From: a virus
Direction: 5' to 3' (one strand)
IMG/VR virus record: IMGVR_UViG_3300031787_000039
Coordinates: 34,034 to 98,033 of that record
DNA length: 64,000 bases
The position numbers were made by a program, and so were the translations under genes. Under the pieces are notes generated by a model. That model was not told the origin of the DNA and did no database searches. It saw only the letters and a list, made by a program, of their open reading frames with translations. Positions 37,701 through 46,813 of the stretch are shown in pieces (position 1 is the stretch's first letter; every line of letters begins with the position of its first letter).

Positions 37701-40700
37701 TCTGTATCAGCAGTGCTAATAAAACCAGACTTTTCTAACTGATAATAAATCTTTGATGGAAGATCTTTATGATAGTTAAGTGTGAAAGTTGCTGTGGTTG
37801 TAACACCAACAGTTCCAACACCAGAAGTACTGAATGTTGTAGATGAACCAATAGAAACTAACTCGTTCTTGAAATCACTATCATAGAATAGTTTAAGTTT
37901 GTAACCACTCAGAGATGTATCAGATACATTGAATACTAGGTTGTTATCTCTAACAACTTCTAGTTGTGGATTTATTCTAGATAATTCTTGACTTGAACCA
38001 CCAGTAGAAGCAAAACTTACAATAGAAGGTGGTGTAGAAACAGCATCATAAATTGTAGTAGTGAGGTTAATTGTGTCGTCATCAATTCTGTAGACGAAGT
38101 ATGTTCCAGTCGATAATCCAGATACAACCAGGTCAGAGGCATTATAGAAAACCTTATCACCAGTTTTTAGACCGTGTTTTGTTATGGTCAACTCTCCAGT
38201 TGACGTATTGACTGATGTTGAATTAAATCCAATTGGATTAACTAGCAGTCTATCGTGTGTGGAATTGTACTTGACGTAAACTGATGCGGATGTCCCAACT
38301 CCAACAGACTGTTGAGAATTCAAACTCAACTTGATAGTATCACCATTGGTTAAGTTATGATCTGTAGAAACAGAAACTCTAGCCTTAATTTTTTCCGCTC
38401 TAGCGGTTACTTGAGTCTTATTGGATGTGAAAGAATATCTATAGTCGTTGCTATCTCCATTTTCAATAAATGATCTGAAATATAAACCTTCAGTATTTGT
38501 TGTTAGACCAACTTGTGTGCACAGACCGACAATATCATCAGATTTCTTGATTACATATAGAGTTTCCGAGTCTCCAGTTAATGGAATTCCAAATGCGGGA
38601 CTAGTTTCCGTATTTGAAACATTGATTCCATGTGTCCCATTAACTCTTTCAAATGTTACTTGTTGACCAGTTTTAAATGGGTGATCTGGTAGGTAGATAC
38701 TTTGGACAGGAACAGAAACTGTTTTTGCCCTTCCGCCAACCAAATATGTGTTTGATGATGCTGAACCAGTAGTTGTACCAATACCTACAGATTGAATAGG
38801 GTTGAAGTATATCTTATCATTTACACTAGAATCAAAGTATGAAGTCTTAACTGGTAAAGTAAATCTATTTGTTGATACAAATACGTCTGTGTGTGCTGTG
38901 TGAGCAGACCCTGTAACTCCTCTGATTACCCTTATAACCTTATTTTCTGGATAAGTATTGAGAACAGACATTCTCTCTGTTCCAATAGCAACAGTTGTTC
39001 CAGCAGAGACTGTAGAAGGAATACTGATAACAAAAATATCAGTAACAAAACCAACTGTTGAATTTGCTGCTACTTCGGCAACTAGTCTAGTTGTTTCTGA
39101 AGTAACTCCAATTTTATGGGTTTTTGTTAGTCCAGGAACGAAGGTAGATAGTCCAGAAATAACAATCTGGTCATTCTCTAAGAAAGTATGATATGGATCA
39201 ACGTGAACGGATACTTGATTCGAATTATCCCAAGTAAGAACGTTAGATTGATAAGTTTGAATTGTAGTATTTACATCAACAATTGATTTACCAGTTACGG
39301 ATCCAACATATGCAGAGAGTCCTCCACCATTAGTATCTGTACTATCAAATGATGCAATATCACCTACTCTGTAATTTGCTCCAGACTCATTGATTACAAA
39401 TCCATCAACAGATCCCTTAGTAATAGAATCAATAACGGCACTTTGCATTAGAGTCTCATAAGACTCAGAGATAAAATCGTTATTGGCGTATTTGTCTCCG
39501 ATCTTATATGGGAAAGTGTTTCTTGTTAGTTCTGAATTATTGAAATTATATCCTTGATCAATATTTTGTGTGATTGGGGTTGAACGATATGTATGACCTA
39601 TAAAGTATGGAAACTTGCTATTCTTCCCATCACTAGTAATGCCAACGTGATATGCATAAACTCCATTGGGGAATTCTGGTGTCTTAGCATATCTTCCATT
39701 ATGTTCATCAAGGTCTCCAGAAGAGGTGAACTTATAATCTTCGACAAAAAATCCTGCAGTGAATCCAATCGGTCTATCAACAATATCGGATGTAGATTCT
39801 TCGTATCCATTGCTCAGAATTTTGATTCCAGAGTTAATATCTGAAGGATCGGCATAAGCATATGCACCATAAATTGGATTTCCATCATAAGCCCAACCAA
39901 TAATTGGTGAATGTGATGTTCCATCATCACCAAATTGGGAAGAACCAATGCTGGTTGTGTATCCAACTAATCCGTATCCAAGTTCTCCATTAGTTTCTAA
40001 AAGAATCTCATCACCAAAACGATAGTGATTATTCAAAGTTAATGCTCTTACAGAAGCTTCCACATTACCATTTCTACCTGCTGGAGTCACAGTAATTGAG
40101 GTGGTATTCTGAGAGTACCCTACTCCAGGATTAATAACAACAACGTTGGTGATCTTACCACCAGATACCATTGCTCTTAGTTTAGCACCGACACCATCAC
40201 CAGATACTGTTAAATCTGGTGCCGAGGTATATTCACTACCACCACTAGTTACCTGAACAGAAACAATAGAACCACTAGAAATGAGTGGTTTCAGTTCAGC
40301 ATCTTTACCATTCTTTATTTTAATATCTGGTCTCTTGTGGAAGTTTAAAATAGTTGTACCATATCCAGTACCAGTCTCATACAGATATAAATCAACGATT
40401 TCACCCCTAATAATTGGAGTTGCAGTAATAACACCAGTTATACCATCATACTCGGTATTTACTGAGATTGTTATATCAGGATAAGCGAAGTTTTGGAAAC
40501 CAGTTCCAACTCCTGTAATGGAAACTGGAAGTCTCTTAGTATAATCTGCGGTAATAGTTCCACCAACACCAGCATTTGCTAGTTTGAACGTGCTATCAGA
40601 AATCTTAAGAACTTTATATCTTAAAGAAGTTGATAAACCAGTTACTGCTGTCCCATCGGTTGTGTAAACAACAACATCACCATCAGCAAAACCGTGGTTT

Positions 40701-43585
40701 TCAAATATGATTGAATTCTCAACCGTTGAAATATTTTCAGATTTAACTTTAAGTTTTCTATTTTGGTATCCACTTCCCGAATTGATAACCTTAATGGAAT
40801 TGAGAGTTTTCTTATCCTCATACATTCTAAACTTATGAATACCCTGAGAAGTTGTAGTAAATCCTACTGTATTAATCCCACTTGAGTAATTCGCAAAAGA
40901 TTCATATAGTTTGATTGAGGTATTATTTACCAATTCTGCAAAATAAACGGAACCACTATTCAATGACAGATCTTGGTGAGTATTACTTCCACCAAATGTT
41001 CCAACGCCAATAGAATTATTTCCATTTCTGCTATAGACAATAGCATCACCATTTCTCAGGTTATGAGGCTTTGTAAATGTGATTGTCTCATCTGAGATGT
41101 TAATCCCACCACCATCAGATGTTAAACGTGCATCAAACTCAATCTCACGATATCTTGTTCCAACAACAGGTTCCAGAATAGCACCAGATCCATTACCACC
41201 ATCAATAGTAACAGATATTACATCCTTAATATCAAAATCTTGGGGATCTACTTTAACCTCTTTTACGTTACCTTTTACAACTGGTCTAACCAACGCAGTT
41301 GTACATCCAACTCCTGGAGAAGAAATAACAATCTCTGGTGGAGAAATAACATCATAATTCGTTCCACCATTATAGAGTCGAATTTTTTCTATTGGACCAT
41401 AGTAAATCTTATCGGTCGATTTGTAGTTGATAATTTCAACTCCGTTGACCAGCATACCAGTTGATTCTGGTGGAGTTGAAGAACCTTTACCATTTTGAAT
41501 ATTTCTACTCAATGGAAACTTCTTAAGAAGTTTTTGTGGGTAAATATATCTACTCTTTTGAGATGATAATGTAAATGTATGGGATCCAGTAGCACTACTA
41601 GAAGTAAACTCAATAGGATTATCACTAACAATTAGTGATCTTGATGCATATAATTTGATTTGGTTTGTTAAAGGAAGGACTTTAACGTAGTAGTATCCTT
41701 CACTGAGACCATTCAGTGCTGCTGATGAATAGGTGTAATAAACTTCATCCCCAGTAATGAATGGAACGTTGCTAGCAAAAGAAAGAATCGAATACTTTTC
41801 GGTCTCTGTATTGTATCCTTGTAGAGCACTTCCACTTGCTGATGTTATTGTTGCTTTAGAAATATCTTCACTAATATCATATGATGGTAGTGAGTTTGAA
41901 GCAACATATCCATATCCACTACGATCTGTGTAAACGTTCTGAACATCACTAGTGATGGTGTTATCGCCATAGAAGATCTCAGTTCCACTACTAGATGCAG
42001 TGTTTAACTTTCTCCTAATTGTGTAGATAACTGTAGGACTAGCAGTGAATCCGCTGAGATTATTGAGTGTTATCTGCCTGTTTACTGCATCAATAGTAGC
42101 GACAGTAGCATTGCTATGAAGAACGGTTTCTGTTACTCCATTAAGAATATCTACAGTATCTCCTACTTTAAGACTTGACTTATCTATTTCAGTCTTTAAT
42201 TGGAAATTTGAACCACTAATACTATCAACATCAAATCTTGAGCTGGTATTGTAAATCCAACTGTTAGCAAATATTTCTTTATTAGTCTTGTTTGCACTTG
42301 GATTTAAGATTTTTTCACCAACATTCTTGGTATAAATCTTTTGACCTTCAGTAGAAAGTAAAATATCACCTATTGGTTCAAATTCAGACAATACACCTGT
42401 AATACGAAGTTCTACTTTCTTGGTAGTATCACCATTCTCATATCCATAAAATACTTCATCAGTTCTAAGATTTGCCTTTGTTGGAATTGCAACAGTAACA
42501 CCTGTGCATCCTAAGAACTGGTTTACAGTCTTAGACGTATATTCAATAGCATTGGTTCCAAAAACAACCCTGCCAGTATCAGCAAATCCTACTGTAGAAT
42601 CTACAGTGATTACAGAAGATCCAACAGATACTGCGCTAATAACTTTTGTCTGTGGTTGAATTTCAAATGTACCTTCAATAAGGTCTCTATCATCAAATCC
42701 AACAAACAGACCAAGTTTAAAATATGTGCTAATACCAGATCTGGTGAAGATTTCTACTTCCGATACAGACGCTTTAGTTTCTGAATCTGATGATTTTATT
42801 ATCGTTTGTCCAACCAGATTGTTTGGATCACCAGAAATTCTTTCTGCAACAACAACTTCTCTTCTGATAAACTGTGCAGAAGATGGTTTTACAAGATATT
42901 CTTCTAGGTCAACTACCTGAGGAACAACGCCATATAGAACTTTAAATAGTATCTTATATGATTCTTCCGTTCCTTTTGCTTCATAGAGACTTCTTGCTTC
43001 TTTTATGAAGTTATTAACATCAAGATTGGGTACAAAATCAACATTCTCAAGACCTGGTGTGAAGGAATACTTGAGTTTATTATAAAATTCTTTAAGAAAA
43101 CGGGTACTTAGGTTCTCTACAGAACTTCCAGAATCGTGAGATGCTGATGATGACGTACTAAACAGCAGTTCTTCTGGGTCTAAATCTGTTTTATATGTGG
43201 TAATACCACTAAATCCTCTAATACATCCAGTAAAAGAGTTTGTAGTGATACCAGTATAGGTAAAAATCTCATTGTCGATCTTAAACAGACCATACTCATG
43301 AGGAAATCCTTTTGTAGATGCAACTCGAACAGTCTCATCGGTTGATGAAATACCAACAGAAAGAGTAGTCTCACCAATAATTACTTCTGGAGTTAGATTG
43401 TCTAACTTCAAATACTGATCAAGATTATCTGAAAGGTCTGATGGACCAGACTGATATTCTTGAGAGATGTAATATTGTTTTAGAAAATCTACTGTTTTTG
43501 GACTTTCTGAAAGTATGAATTCTGGTAGTTGACTTTCAATTATTTGCTGAACTTTTACCCTCTTCTCAAAGCCCGTTTGTATCAT
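31706..43585 (-). CDS. Giant baseplate wedge-like protein (gp7 position, 3959 aa)
   Basis: The largest gene here, nearly 12 kb. It lies between gp6 and gp8, where T4 has gp7 (1032 aa). It opens with MIQTGFEKRVKVQQIIESQL and an N-terminal region (FLKEFYNKLKYSFTPGLE, ARSLYEAKGTEESYKILFKV) shared by large cyanophage baseplate proteins. Most of the rest is repetitive beta sequence with many GVGTT/GIGTT turns and at least six GxGYxxAP repeats (for example near 1118, 2111, 3351 and 3718). A YHYH-type domain lies at about 1215-1325. No frameshift is seen over the whole length. Confidence 0.87.
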   Translation of the reverse strand: MIQTGFEKRVKVQQIIESQLPEFILSESPKTVDFLKQYYISQEYQSGPSDLSDNLDQYLKLDNLTPEVIIGETTLSVGISSTDETVRVASTKGFPHEYGLFKIDNEIFTYTGITTNSFTGCIRGFSGITTYKTDLDPEELLFSTSSSASHDSGSSVENLSTRFLKEFYNKLKYSFTPGLENVDFVPNLDVNNFIKEARSLYEAKGTEESYKILFKVLYGVVPQVVDLEEYLVKPSSAQFIRREVVVAERISGDPNNLVGQTIIKSSDSETKASVSEVEIFTRSGISTYFKLGLFVGFDDRDLIEGTFEIQPQTKVISAVSVGSSVITVDSTVGFADTGRVVFGTNAIEYTSKTVNQFLGCTGVTVAIPTKANLRTDEVFYGYENGDTTKKVELRITGVLSEFEPIGDILLSTEGQKIYTKNVGEKILNPSANKTNKEIFANSWIYNTSSRFDVDSISGSNFQLKTEIDKSSLKVGDTVDILNGVTETVLHSNATVATIDAVNRQITLNNLSGFTASPTVIYTIRRKLNTASSSGTEIFYGDNTITSDVQNVYTDRSGYGYVASNSLPSYDISEDISKATITSASGSALQGYNTETEKYSILSFASNVPFITGDEVYYTYSSAALNGLSEGYYYVKVLPLTNQIKLYASRSLIVSDNPIEFTSSSATGSHTFTLSSQKSRYIYPQKLLKKFPLSRNIQNGKGSSTPPESTGMLVNGVEIINYKSTDKIYYGPIEKIRLYNGGTNYDVISPPEIVISSPGVGCTTALVRPVVKGNVKEVKVDPQDFDIKDVISVTIDGGNGSGAILEPVVGTRYREIEFDARLTSDGGGINISDETITFTKPHNLRNGDAIVYSRNGNNSIGVGTFGGSNTHQDLSLNSGSVYFAELVNNTSIKLYESFANYSSGINTVGFTTTSQGIHKFRMYEDKKTLNSIKVINSGSGYQNRKLKVKSENISTVENSIIFENHGFADGDVVVYTTDGTAVTGLSTSLRYKVLKISDSTFKLANAGVGGTITADYTKRLPVSITGVGTGFQNFAYPDITISVNTEYDGITGVITATPIIRGEIVDLYLYETGTGYGTTILNFHKRPDIKIKNGKDAELKPLISSGSIVSVQVTSGGSEYTSAPDLTVSGDGVGAKLRAMVSGGKITNVVVINPGVGYSQNTTSITVTPAGRNGNVEASVRALTLNNHYRFGDEILLETNGELGYGLVGYTTSIGSSQFGDDGTSHSPIIGWAYDGNPIYGAYAYADPSDINSGIKILSNGYEESTSDIVDRPIGFTAGFFVEDYKFTSSGDLDEHNGRYAKTPEFPNGVYAYHVGITSDGKNSKFPYFIGHTYRSTPITQNIDQGYNFNNSELTRNTFPYKIGDKYANNDFISESYETLMQSAVIDSITKGSVDGFVINESGANYRVGDIASFDSTDTNGGGLSAYVGSVTGKSIVDVNTTIQTYQSNVLTWDNSNQVSVHVDPYHTFLENDQIVISGLSTFVPGLTKTHKIGVTSETTRLVAEVAANSTVGFVTDIFVISIPSTVSAGTTVAIGTERMSVLNTYPENKVIRVIRGVTGSAHTAHTDVFVSTNRFTLPVKTSYFDSSVNDKIYFNPIQSVGIGTTTGSASSNTYLVGGRAKTVSVPVQSIYLPDHPFKTGQQVTFERVNGTHGINVSNTETSPAFGIPLTGDSETLYVIKKSDDIVGLCTQVGLTTNTEGLYFRSFIENGDSNDYRYSFTSNKTQVTARAEKIKARVSVSTDHNLTNGDTIKLSLNSQQSVGVGTSASVYVKYNSTHDRLLVNPIGFNSTSVNTSTGELTITKHGLKTGDKVFYNASDLVVSGLSTGTYFVYRIDDDTINLTTTIYDAVSTPPSIVSFASTGGSSQELSRINPQLEVVRDNNLVFNVSDTSLSGYKLKLFYDSDFKNELVSIGSSTTFSTSGVGTVGVTTTATFTLNYHKDLPSKIYYQLEKSGFISTADTDVKNYNEILLVDSRYNGTYAVSGVGTTTFDISLRGVPEDLDYNQSSTSVLKYSTSSPRALGGVDSMKITFGGANYKKLPRFVSIASSIGDNADIIPTSTKLGRINQITIQDPGFDFSADKTLNPEVYISPNITVVNRNEISNINVTSGGSGYTSAPDLVIVNPATGRAYDTGLVIAKVQGAAISSVEIIESPRGISELKSQIYSVNNSNGVGINSIFTSQAGIITCIISTPVAGFTTATAPFSVGDYVFVEGVSLASTTGTGFNSEDYSYNFFEVTAYRNTNPAEVEYDISPYATNAGVANTDQNSFAFLVNRNNYPTFDVTQEPLAFIIGETVFTKSGNTYTERDLIITDNLNDSIKVYGTYTLSVGEVIVGKDSGTVATIDSVEENKGIFKVNYGLNTDYGWSDDIGKLNEDYQVLPDNDYYQNLSYTIKSPIEYEDWIDPVNRLLHSSGLKNFADTGITSTGRVSAATSNGSTSTALVDIINLNADGSTMRVDAINFFDFGIDTDVSSNKSKFVKLQNKKLSDYIECRTNRVLTIDNFNSQFSNAEDANTTLYKDIDSFIANDGYSRYFVQIINPNTADRQSTEIVILNTADDDLITVEKSSVYNTESQLADLQAIKDSFGNVKLRFTPVDPYESDFDIKFIKTNFNTTLAGINTQSIGFVDLIGSNVTVGVGSTSTVYEKTTGTAESLFAIVELTDTVTKNKAVVDMFIDHDGTNTYKSDFFFDNSSGSGASNNFIGTFISSIDSGVLSLKFENTESNEVLVRSSVVGFGTTASGIGTYIFKASGQPDNLVKEGRLESNYSVFSGTGISTVSTYSRLDVTTVKTTAKVSYGSTSALHQIVFEHNNIDTFTVQYPYLSVESTTGIGTFGSEISGDDFNLVFYPDSNISDDITVQTYSEIIQTEKDLNNVPAVLSYGTINQRLVTNQFDSINGDRTNRFDFDVTHNGVPIFEKQFNPGISTVVNLGTGVFTLNDHFFSTGERLIYTPRSSFVGGAYTAMVMSDTNILPVDVYAIKINNNQFKLATSKSNANAGVAVTFNSAGTGNAHTLEMSKKLEKSLITIDGVARSPLAFTPINHTLSDNGGSISVGATYFGVSGISSILPGDVLKIDDEFVKVDAVGIGTTTIGPITGTGSFSVIKSERGFVGTLATTHTDGTTVRVYQGSYNMTRSKIHFTEAPRGNTQELVDESNIPYTKSSFTGRVYLRQDYSTNQIYDNITRQFTGIGATYRLTVGGANTTGIETGSGLVFINNMFQTPTTNNNAGGNYSFIENAGISSIVFTGVNNASFISDYDVNQNLLPRGGLIVSLGSTQGLGFAPLVGAAVTAVVSGGVIQSVGIGSTDIVGSGYRGTVSIGVTDSSHTGTAASITATVGAGGTLSFTVVDGGSGYSSNPTIQIPEPNYENLPIVGVSRLGIGATTDTGSGLLLNVEVGAAVTNVGIGSTLFEIKNFKITRPGWGFRKGDKFKPVGLVTAKDLAAPINDFELEVLDVFSDNFAAWQFGELDYIDSIASLQNGIRTRFPLQYNGELLSFEVDSNNIDSAAIDLEALLLIYIDGVLQEPNVNYNFEGGTSIVFTTAPKEDDKVDIFFYMGTRDTDSISVNVNETIKVGDSIQLQKTKTSEVQDPRTIYNINASDKVETNIYGGLGIDDTNYKPFSWTKQKVDKNLGGELIYKSRDSIEGQVYPTAKIIGDLSTSGTEIFVDDAQFFNYEENESAITIASVNGIIVNTTTDPVAAAITAVVSAAGTISSFTITSGGSGYVGSSTDVKISAPKAVGVGVGTTATATATVSNGSITAITVVNPGFGYTHTAAPQVLTSTPTISFETITGINAVAGFAGTVTGIGTTVGTGGNPLALKFTLNASSFTGLQEGYPIYVFNTSIGNGVTSINGSDSSVVGVGTTFLDNIYIINSFHSSATTGVATCNILSTTPITGLSTTGSATDPRGHFSWGRLSGFTRASSPVSIGVTGLTVDSGLSTFPSIQRRGYGLRDGGALRKDLG

Positions 43586-43586
43586 T

Positions 43587-45467
43587 TTATCCCCTCTTTA
43601 GTTCTCCGTTTGAATAACTTGAAGTAACTTTATAACCGACGCCAGAAATCTGTTCGCCAGATGTTATAGTATCTTTAACCATATTTATGGTGCTATCAGC
43701 AACAGAAAAGGATAGATATAGATCCTTTAGACCGATAATATCATTAGACTCTGGGAACGCCTGAATTTCGATAATATTGTTAGCAACCACCGTAGAAGTG
43801 ATGTTTAAAGTGTTGAGAGTTATCTCACCCTTAGTGTAATCTACGGTGCCTGCAGACTTCACTACGATCTCATACTTACCAGTCTCGTTAATATCCTTAA
43901 CGATGGAAATAACGCCCTTCCCGTTGCTTCCGGGCACATCTGTGAAGTAGAATGTTCCTATTCTACCAGCAAGAGTAAATCCAGTACTCTTAATATTGAA
44001 TCCATCCTTATTGATATGGAACTTGTTACCATAACACAGTTCATACTGTGCTGATTGATTAATCAGTGCCTTTAGATTTCTACGGATAATGACTCTTGTG
44101 ATGTTTGAAGTGATCGCATTATCGGAATTATCAATAGTCTGACACAATCTACTATACTTAAATCTACCACCAAACTGGTTGATATTTGCTTTTGCAAAAG
44201 TATTCAGAATCGAAATTACTTTAGTCTTCAAGGCATTGACGTTTGTAACCTGAGAGCTGTTATAATAGACTCCAGAGTTAATTTCAACATAAAGAACCTT
44301 AAGATCAGTGATTCTTTGGTTGATACCAGAAAGTGAATAATCTTTCAGTTTTGAAAGAATATTTTGCTTATCAAAATCCGAAACAAAGTCGCCATTCTTT
44401 GGTTTAATGCTAATAATGACGTTTCCAAACTGTGGTGGGTCCAACTCTTCGCCACCAACAACAGAAACAGACTCTGTATTTGGATAAATCTGTTGAATAA
44501 TCGCTTCATAGTCACGAGTCGTCACTGCTCTATGCTGAGAAGCGTAAATTCTTGGTGCAAAGTACTTAATTGAGTCAACACTTTCAATTGCACTACCGTT
44601 TGCTGCTGCATTTACGGTTGTAACGCTAATTGCATTGGTTGGGATGATCGGATTTCCCAAAGAATCTAAAAATCTACCGGAGAATGAGAAATTAGCAGCA
44701 CCATTTCCATCTTCACCATCAGTAATGATGTAAGAAACGGTAATAATAGTGCCACTTTCTAATTTTTTACCAAAATATCCGTCTCCAAACAAAAGTTCAT
44801 ACTTTTCATCCTGAACTTCCTGAATCAAATAGATTTCTGAGGTCTTGTTAATATTTAAAATGTTATCAACACGGGAATATTCTCTTCCTTCACCACTATC
44901 AGAGAGTCCTTTGACTTTTACGACGATAGTTGAAGTGTCAATAAAGGAATTATCAAGGACAAAACGCTGATCAAGTGATCCATCAACCACAAATTGCTTC
45001 TTGAGGTATGTCCCTTGGTAGATCGTAATACTATTGAAAGAACCAGTACCAGAATTGATGGTTGTAGTAATGCTTTCTGGTATTGAGAAGATATAATTGC
45101 TGTTTTCTGCTGTTCCTACACACACTAGACCCGCCTCTAAGGTCATTGTATCCGATGATGAGGTAGTTTGTGCGTTCAAACTAATTGTTGCCTTAGCGGC
45201 GTTCCTAGAGCGAGGTACATAACCAATATTTCTTGCGAGAGAAACGACATTTTCTCTCAAAGTTGCCGAATCCAAGAAGGATTCGTTGACTACCATATTC
45301 GCATTGAACGCATTAATATAACTATTATACGCTAGAGTGTCGATTAAGACAGAAAAATTAGACCCCTCAAAGTCAAAATCCGTGAAATTTGAGTTAGCAC
45401 GGAGATAATCTTTGATCGAGGTCCTTATTTGGTCAAAATCGAGGTTCGTAAACTTTGTAAAAGGCAT
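43587..45467 (-). CDS. gp6: Baseplate wedge protein gp6
   Basis: 626 residues, close to T4 gp6 (660 aa). It opens with MPFTKFTNLDFDQIRTSIKDYL and has IDTLAYNSYINAFNANMVVN and SLARNIGYVPRSRNAAKATI, strongly typical of the family. gp6 forms the ring that holds baseplate wedges together and is related to the J protein of Mu-type tails. It follows gp25 by 4 bp, as in other cyanophages. Confidence 0.96.
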   Translation of the reverse strand: MPFTKFTNLDFDQIRTSIKDYLRANSNFTDFDFEGSNFSVLIDTLAYNSYINAFNANMVVNESFLDSATLRENVVSLARNIGYVPRSRNAAKATISLNAQTTSSSDTMTLEAGLVCVGTAENSNYIFSIPESITTTINSGTGSFNSITIYQGTYLKKQFVVDGSLDQRFVLDNSFIDTSTIVVKVKGLSDSGEGREYSRVDNILNINKTSEIYLIQEVQDEKYELLFGDGYFGKKLESGTIITVSYIITDGEDGNGAANFSFSGRFLDSLGNPIIPTNAISVTTVNAAANGSAIESVDSIKYFAPRIYASQHRAVTTRDYEAIIQQIYPNTESVSVVGGEELDPPQFGNVIISIKPKNGDFVSDFDKQNILSKLKDYSLSGINQRITDLKVLYVEINSGVYYNSSQVTNVNALKTKVISILNTFAKANINQFGGRFKYSRLCQTIDNSDNAITSNITRVIIRRNLKALINQSAQYELCYGNKFHINKDGFNIKSTGFTLAGRIGTFYFTDVPGSNGKGVISIVKDINETGKYEIVVKSAGTVDYTKGEITLNTLNITSTVVANNIIEIQAFPESNDIIGLKDLYLSFSVADSTINMVKDTITSGEQISGVGYKVTSSYSNGELKRG

Positions 45468-45471
45468 CTTT

Positions 45472-45873
45472 TTATCTGGTAGCCTCTAATAAGAATGTAA
45501 ATTGCTGAGCAGGAACGTCTTGACCGATGATATTATACAAAACTGTGACTTCAAACGTGTTATTATCGGGTTGAGGATCGACTTCTACCCTAACATTGTT
45601 GACTCTTGGTTCAAAATTTTCGATTGTAGTCAGAATTTGCTCTTGAATTACGGTAGCAGTACCAAAATCAACGAAATCGAACAGACTTGAACGCACATCT
45701 GACCCTAAAAGTGGTTGAAAAAAACGTTCATTTGGTATTGTCTGTACTAAATTACGAATCGAACGAGTAATTGCTGCCTCATTTTTGAGAATAGGCAGAT
45801 CCTTGGTCACAGGATGTGGATCAAAAGACAAACTAATGTCCTTAAATGCTCTAGAAACCCGTGAGATCGCCAT
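45472..45873 (-). CDS. gp25: Baseplate wedge protein gp25
   Basis: 133 residues, the usual gp25 size (132 aa in T4). It contains FQPLLGSDVRSSLFDFVD and the EPRV motif (IENFEPRVNNVRVEVDPQP) conserved in gp25-like/lysozyme-related baseplate proteins of contractile tails. With gp6 it makes the wedge core that binds the sheath. A late promoter lies about 25 bp upstream. Confidence 0.96.
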   Translation of the reverse strand: MAISRVSRAFKDISLSFDPHPVTKDLPILKNEAAITRSIRNLVQTIPNERFFQPLLGSDVRSSLFDFVDFGTATVIQEQILTTIENFEPRVNNVRVEVDPQPDNNTFEVTVLYNIIGQDVPAQQFTFLLEATR

Positions 45874-45895
45874 TTGTCAAGAAGTTTTCTTGCTT

Positions 45896-45903
45896 TATTT
45901 ATA
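45896..45903 (-). promoter_or_regulatory. Late promoter (TATAAATA) for gp25-gp6
   Basis: Exact TATAAATA on the minus strand, just past the stop of the upstream small gene and about 23 bp before the gp25 ATG. Confidence 0.72.
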
Positions 45904-45904
45904 T

Positions 45905-46156
45905 TTACATCCAAGGATTGCCATATGTTGGCTCCGTTCCATAGTCCCAATCATCATAATCTTCATCATTACGAATCTTTTCGTGAAGTTCAGACTGTTT
46001 TTTTAGGTCGTGACGAGGCGCAAGGTCGTGCATGACCTCTGTTAGTACTCTTTTTTGATTTAAATTCTGCATTGAACCATAATCTGAGGCGAGTTTCGTG
46101 GTTCCCCACATCTCTCTCATGTAGTCTTTGTTCCTATCGACAGGTGATTGTCCCAT
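45905..46156 (-). CDS. Small hypothetical protein upstream of gp25
   Basis: 83 residues, charged and probably helical with an acidic Tyr-rich end (DEDYDDWDYGTEPTYGNPWM). A ribosome-binding sequence (AGGAG) precedes the ATG. Its place before gp25 suggests late expression. No family is recognised. Confidence 0.75.
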   Translation of the reverse strand: MGQSPVDRNKDYMREMWGTTKLASDYGSMQNLNQKRVLTEVMHDLAPRHDLKKQSELHEKIRNDEDYDDWDYGTEPTYGNPWM

Positions 46157-46213
46157 TTTAGCTCCTGATTTATAAAAATCAGAACTTTTAGAGGGGTTGC
46201 TATCCCTTACTAC

Positions 46214-46221
46214 TATTTATT
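46214..46221 (-). promoter_or_regulatory. Possible late promoter (AATAAATA)
   Basis: The minus strand reads AATAAATA at the end of the 198-residue gene, 58 bp upstream of the ATG at 46156. The distance is longer than at other late promoters here. Confidence 0.35.
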
Positions 46222-46813
46222 TTACCCAAAAACCTTTTCTAAGGTAATCGGAATCATAAATGAACTCATGATCATCATATTTTTTTTTATCCGAGTCATT
46301 CCAAACTGGTATTGCTACACTATTTCCATACCTAAAGTCTGGGTTTTGGCGAAAGTGAACTTCAATGAGACGATTTCCTATAAATTCGCAGTTGATCCAC
46401 TCATAGTTACCCCTCAATTTTTTTAAAATACTAGGAAAAGGAATGGTAACGTCAACTTTTTTCCACATATCCCATCTATAAAGTGGATTCATCTCATCCC
46501 TTGTACCCAAAACTGCTAATTTTTGTTCTTCATTTTGGTAATCTACACTGATATGATTTCCTTCAAAAATTTCGCACCAAAATTCCGATGGATGATAAGG
46601 GTCTGTATACTTATGGATATACTCTTTACGAGCATAACGACCCATACCAAGTAAGTTCATACTAGGTCTTAAAATATAAAAATCGGGTCTAGGTACACTT
46701 GTGCCTATAGGACCACAAGTATAACCCAAAACCCGACTTAATATCAACTTATTGTATACCCAAAGGTCTTCAGAATGTATTTGGTTCCATTCATCATCAC
46801 CTTCTAAGTACAT
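46217..46813 (-). CDS. Conserved hypothetical protein, 198 aa
   Basis: 198 residues with many Trp/Tyr and no signal or membrane segment. Notable stretches are DFYILRPSMNLLGMGRYAR, SEFWCEIFEGNHISVDYQNE and NPDFRYGNSVAIPVW. The pattern hints at an enzyme, perhaps with an ATP-grasp-like core, but no catalytic motif is clear. The ATG overlaps the stop of the 49-residue gene (TAATG), so it belongs to an operon with the glycosyltransferase. Confidence 0.75.
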   Translation of the reverse strand: MYLEGDDEWNQIHSEDLWVYNKLILSRVLGYTCGPIGTSVPRPDFYILRPSMNLLGMGRYARKEYIHKYTDPYHPSEFWCEIFEGNHISVDYQNEEQKLAVLGTRDEMNPLYRWDMWKKVDVTIPFPSILKKLRGNYEWINCEFIGNRLIEVHFRQNPDFRYGNSVAIPVWNDSDKKKYDDHEFIYDSDYLRKGFWVK

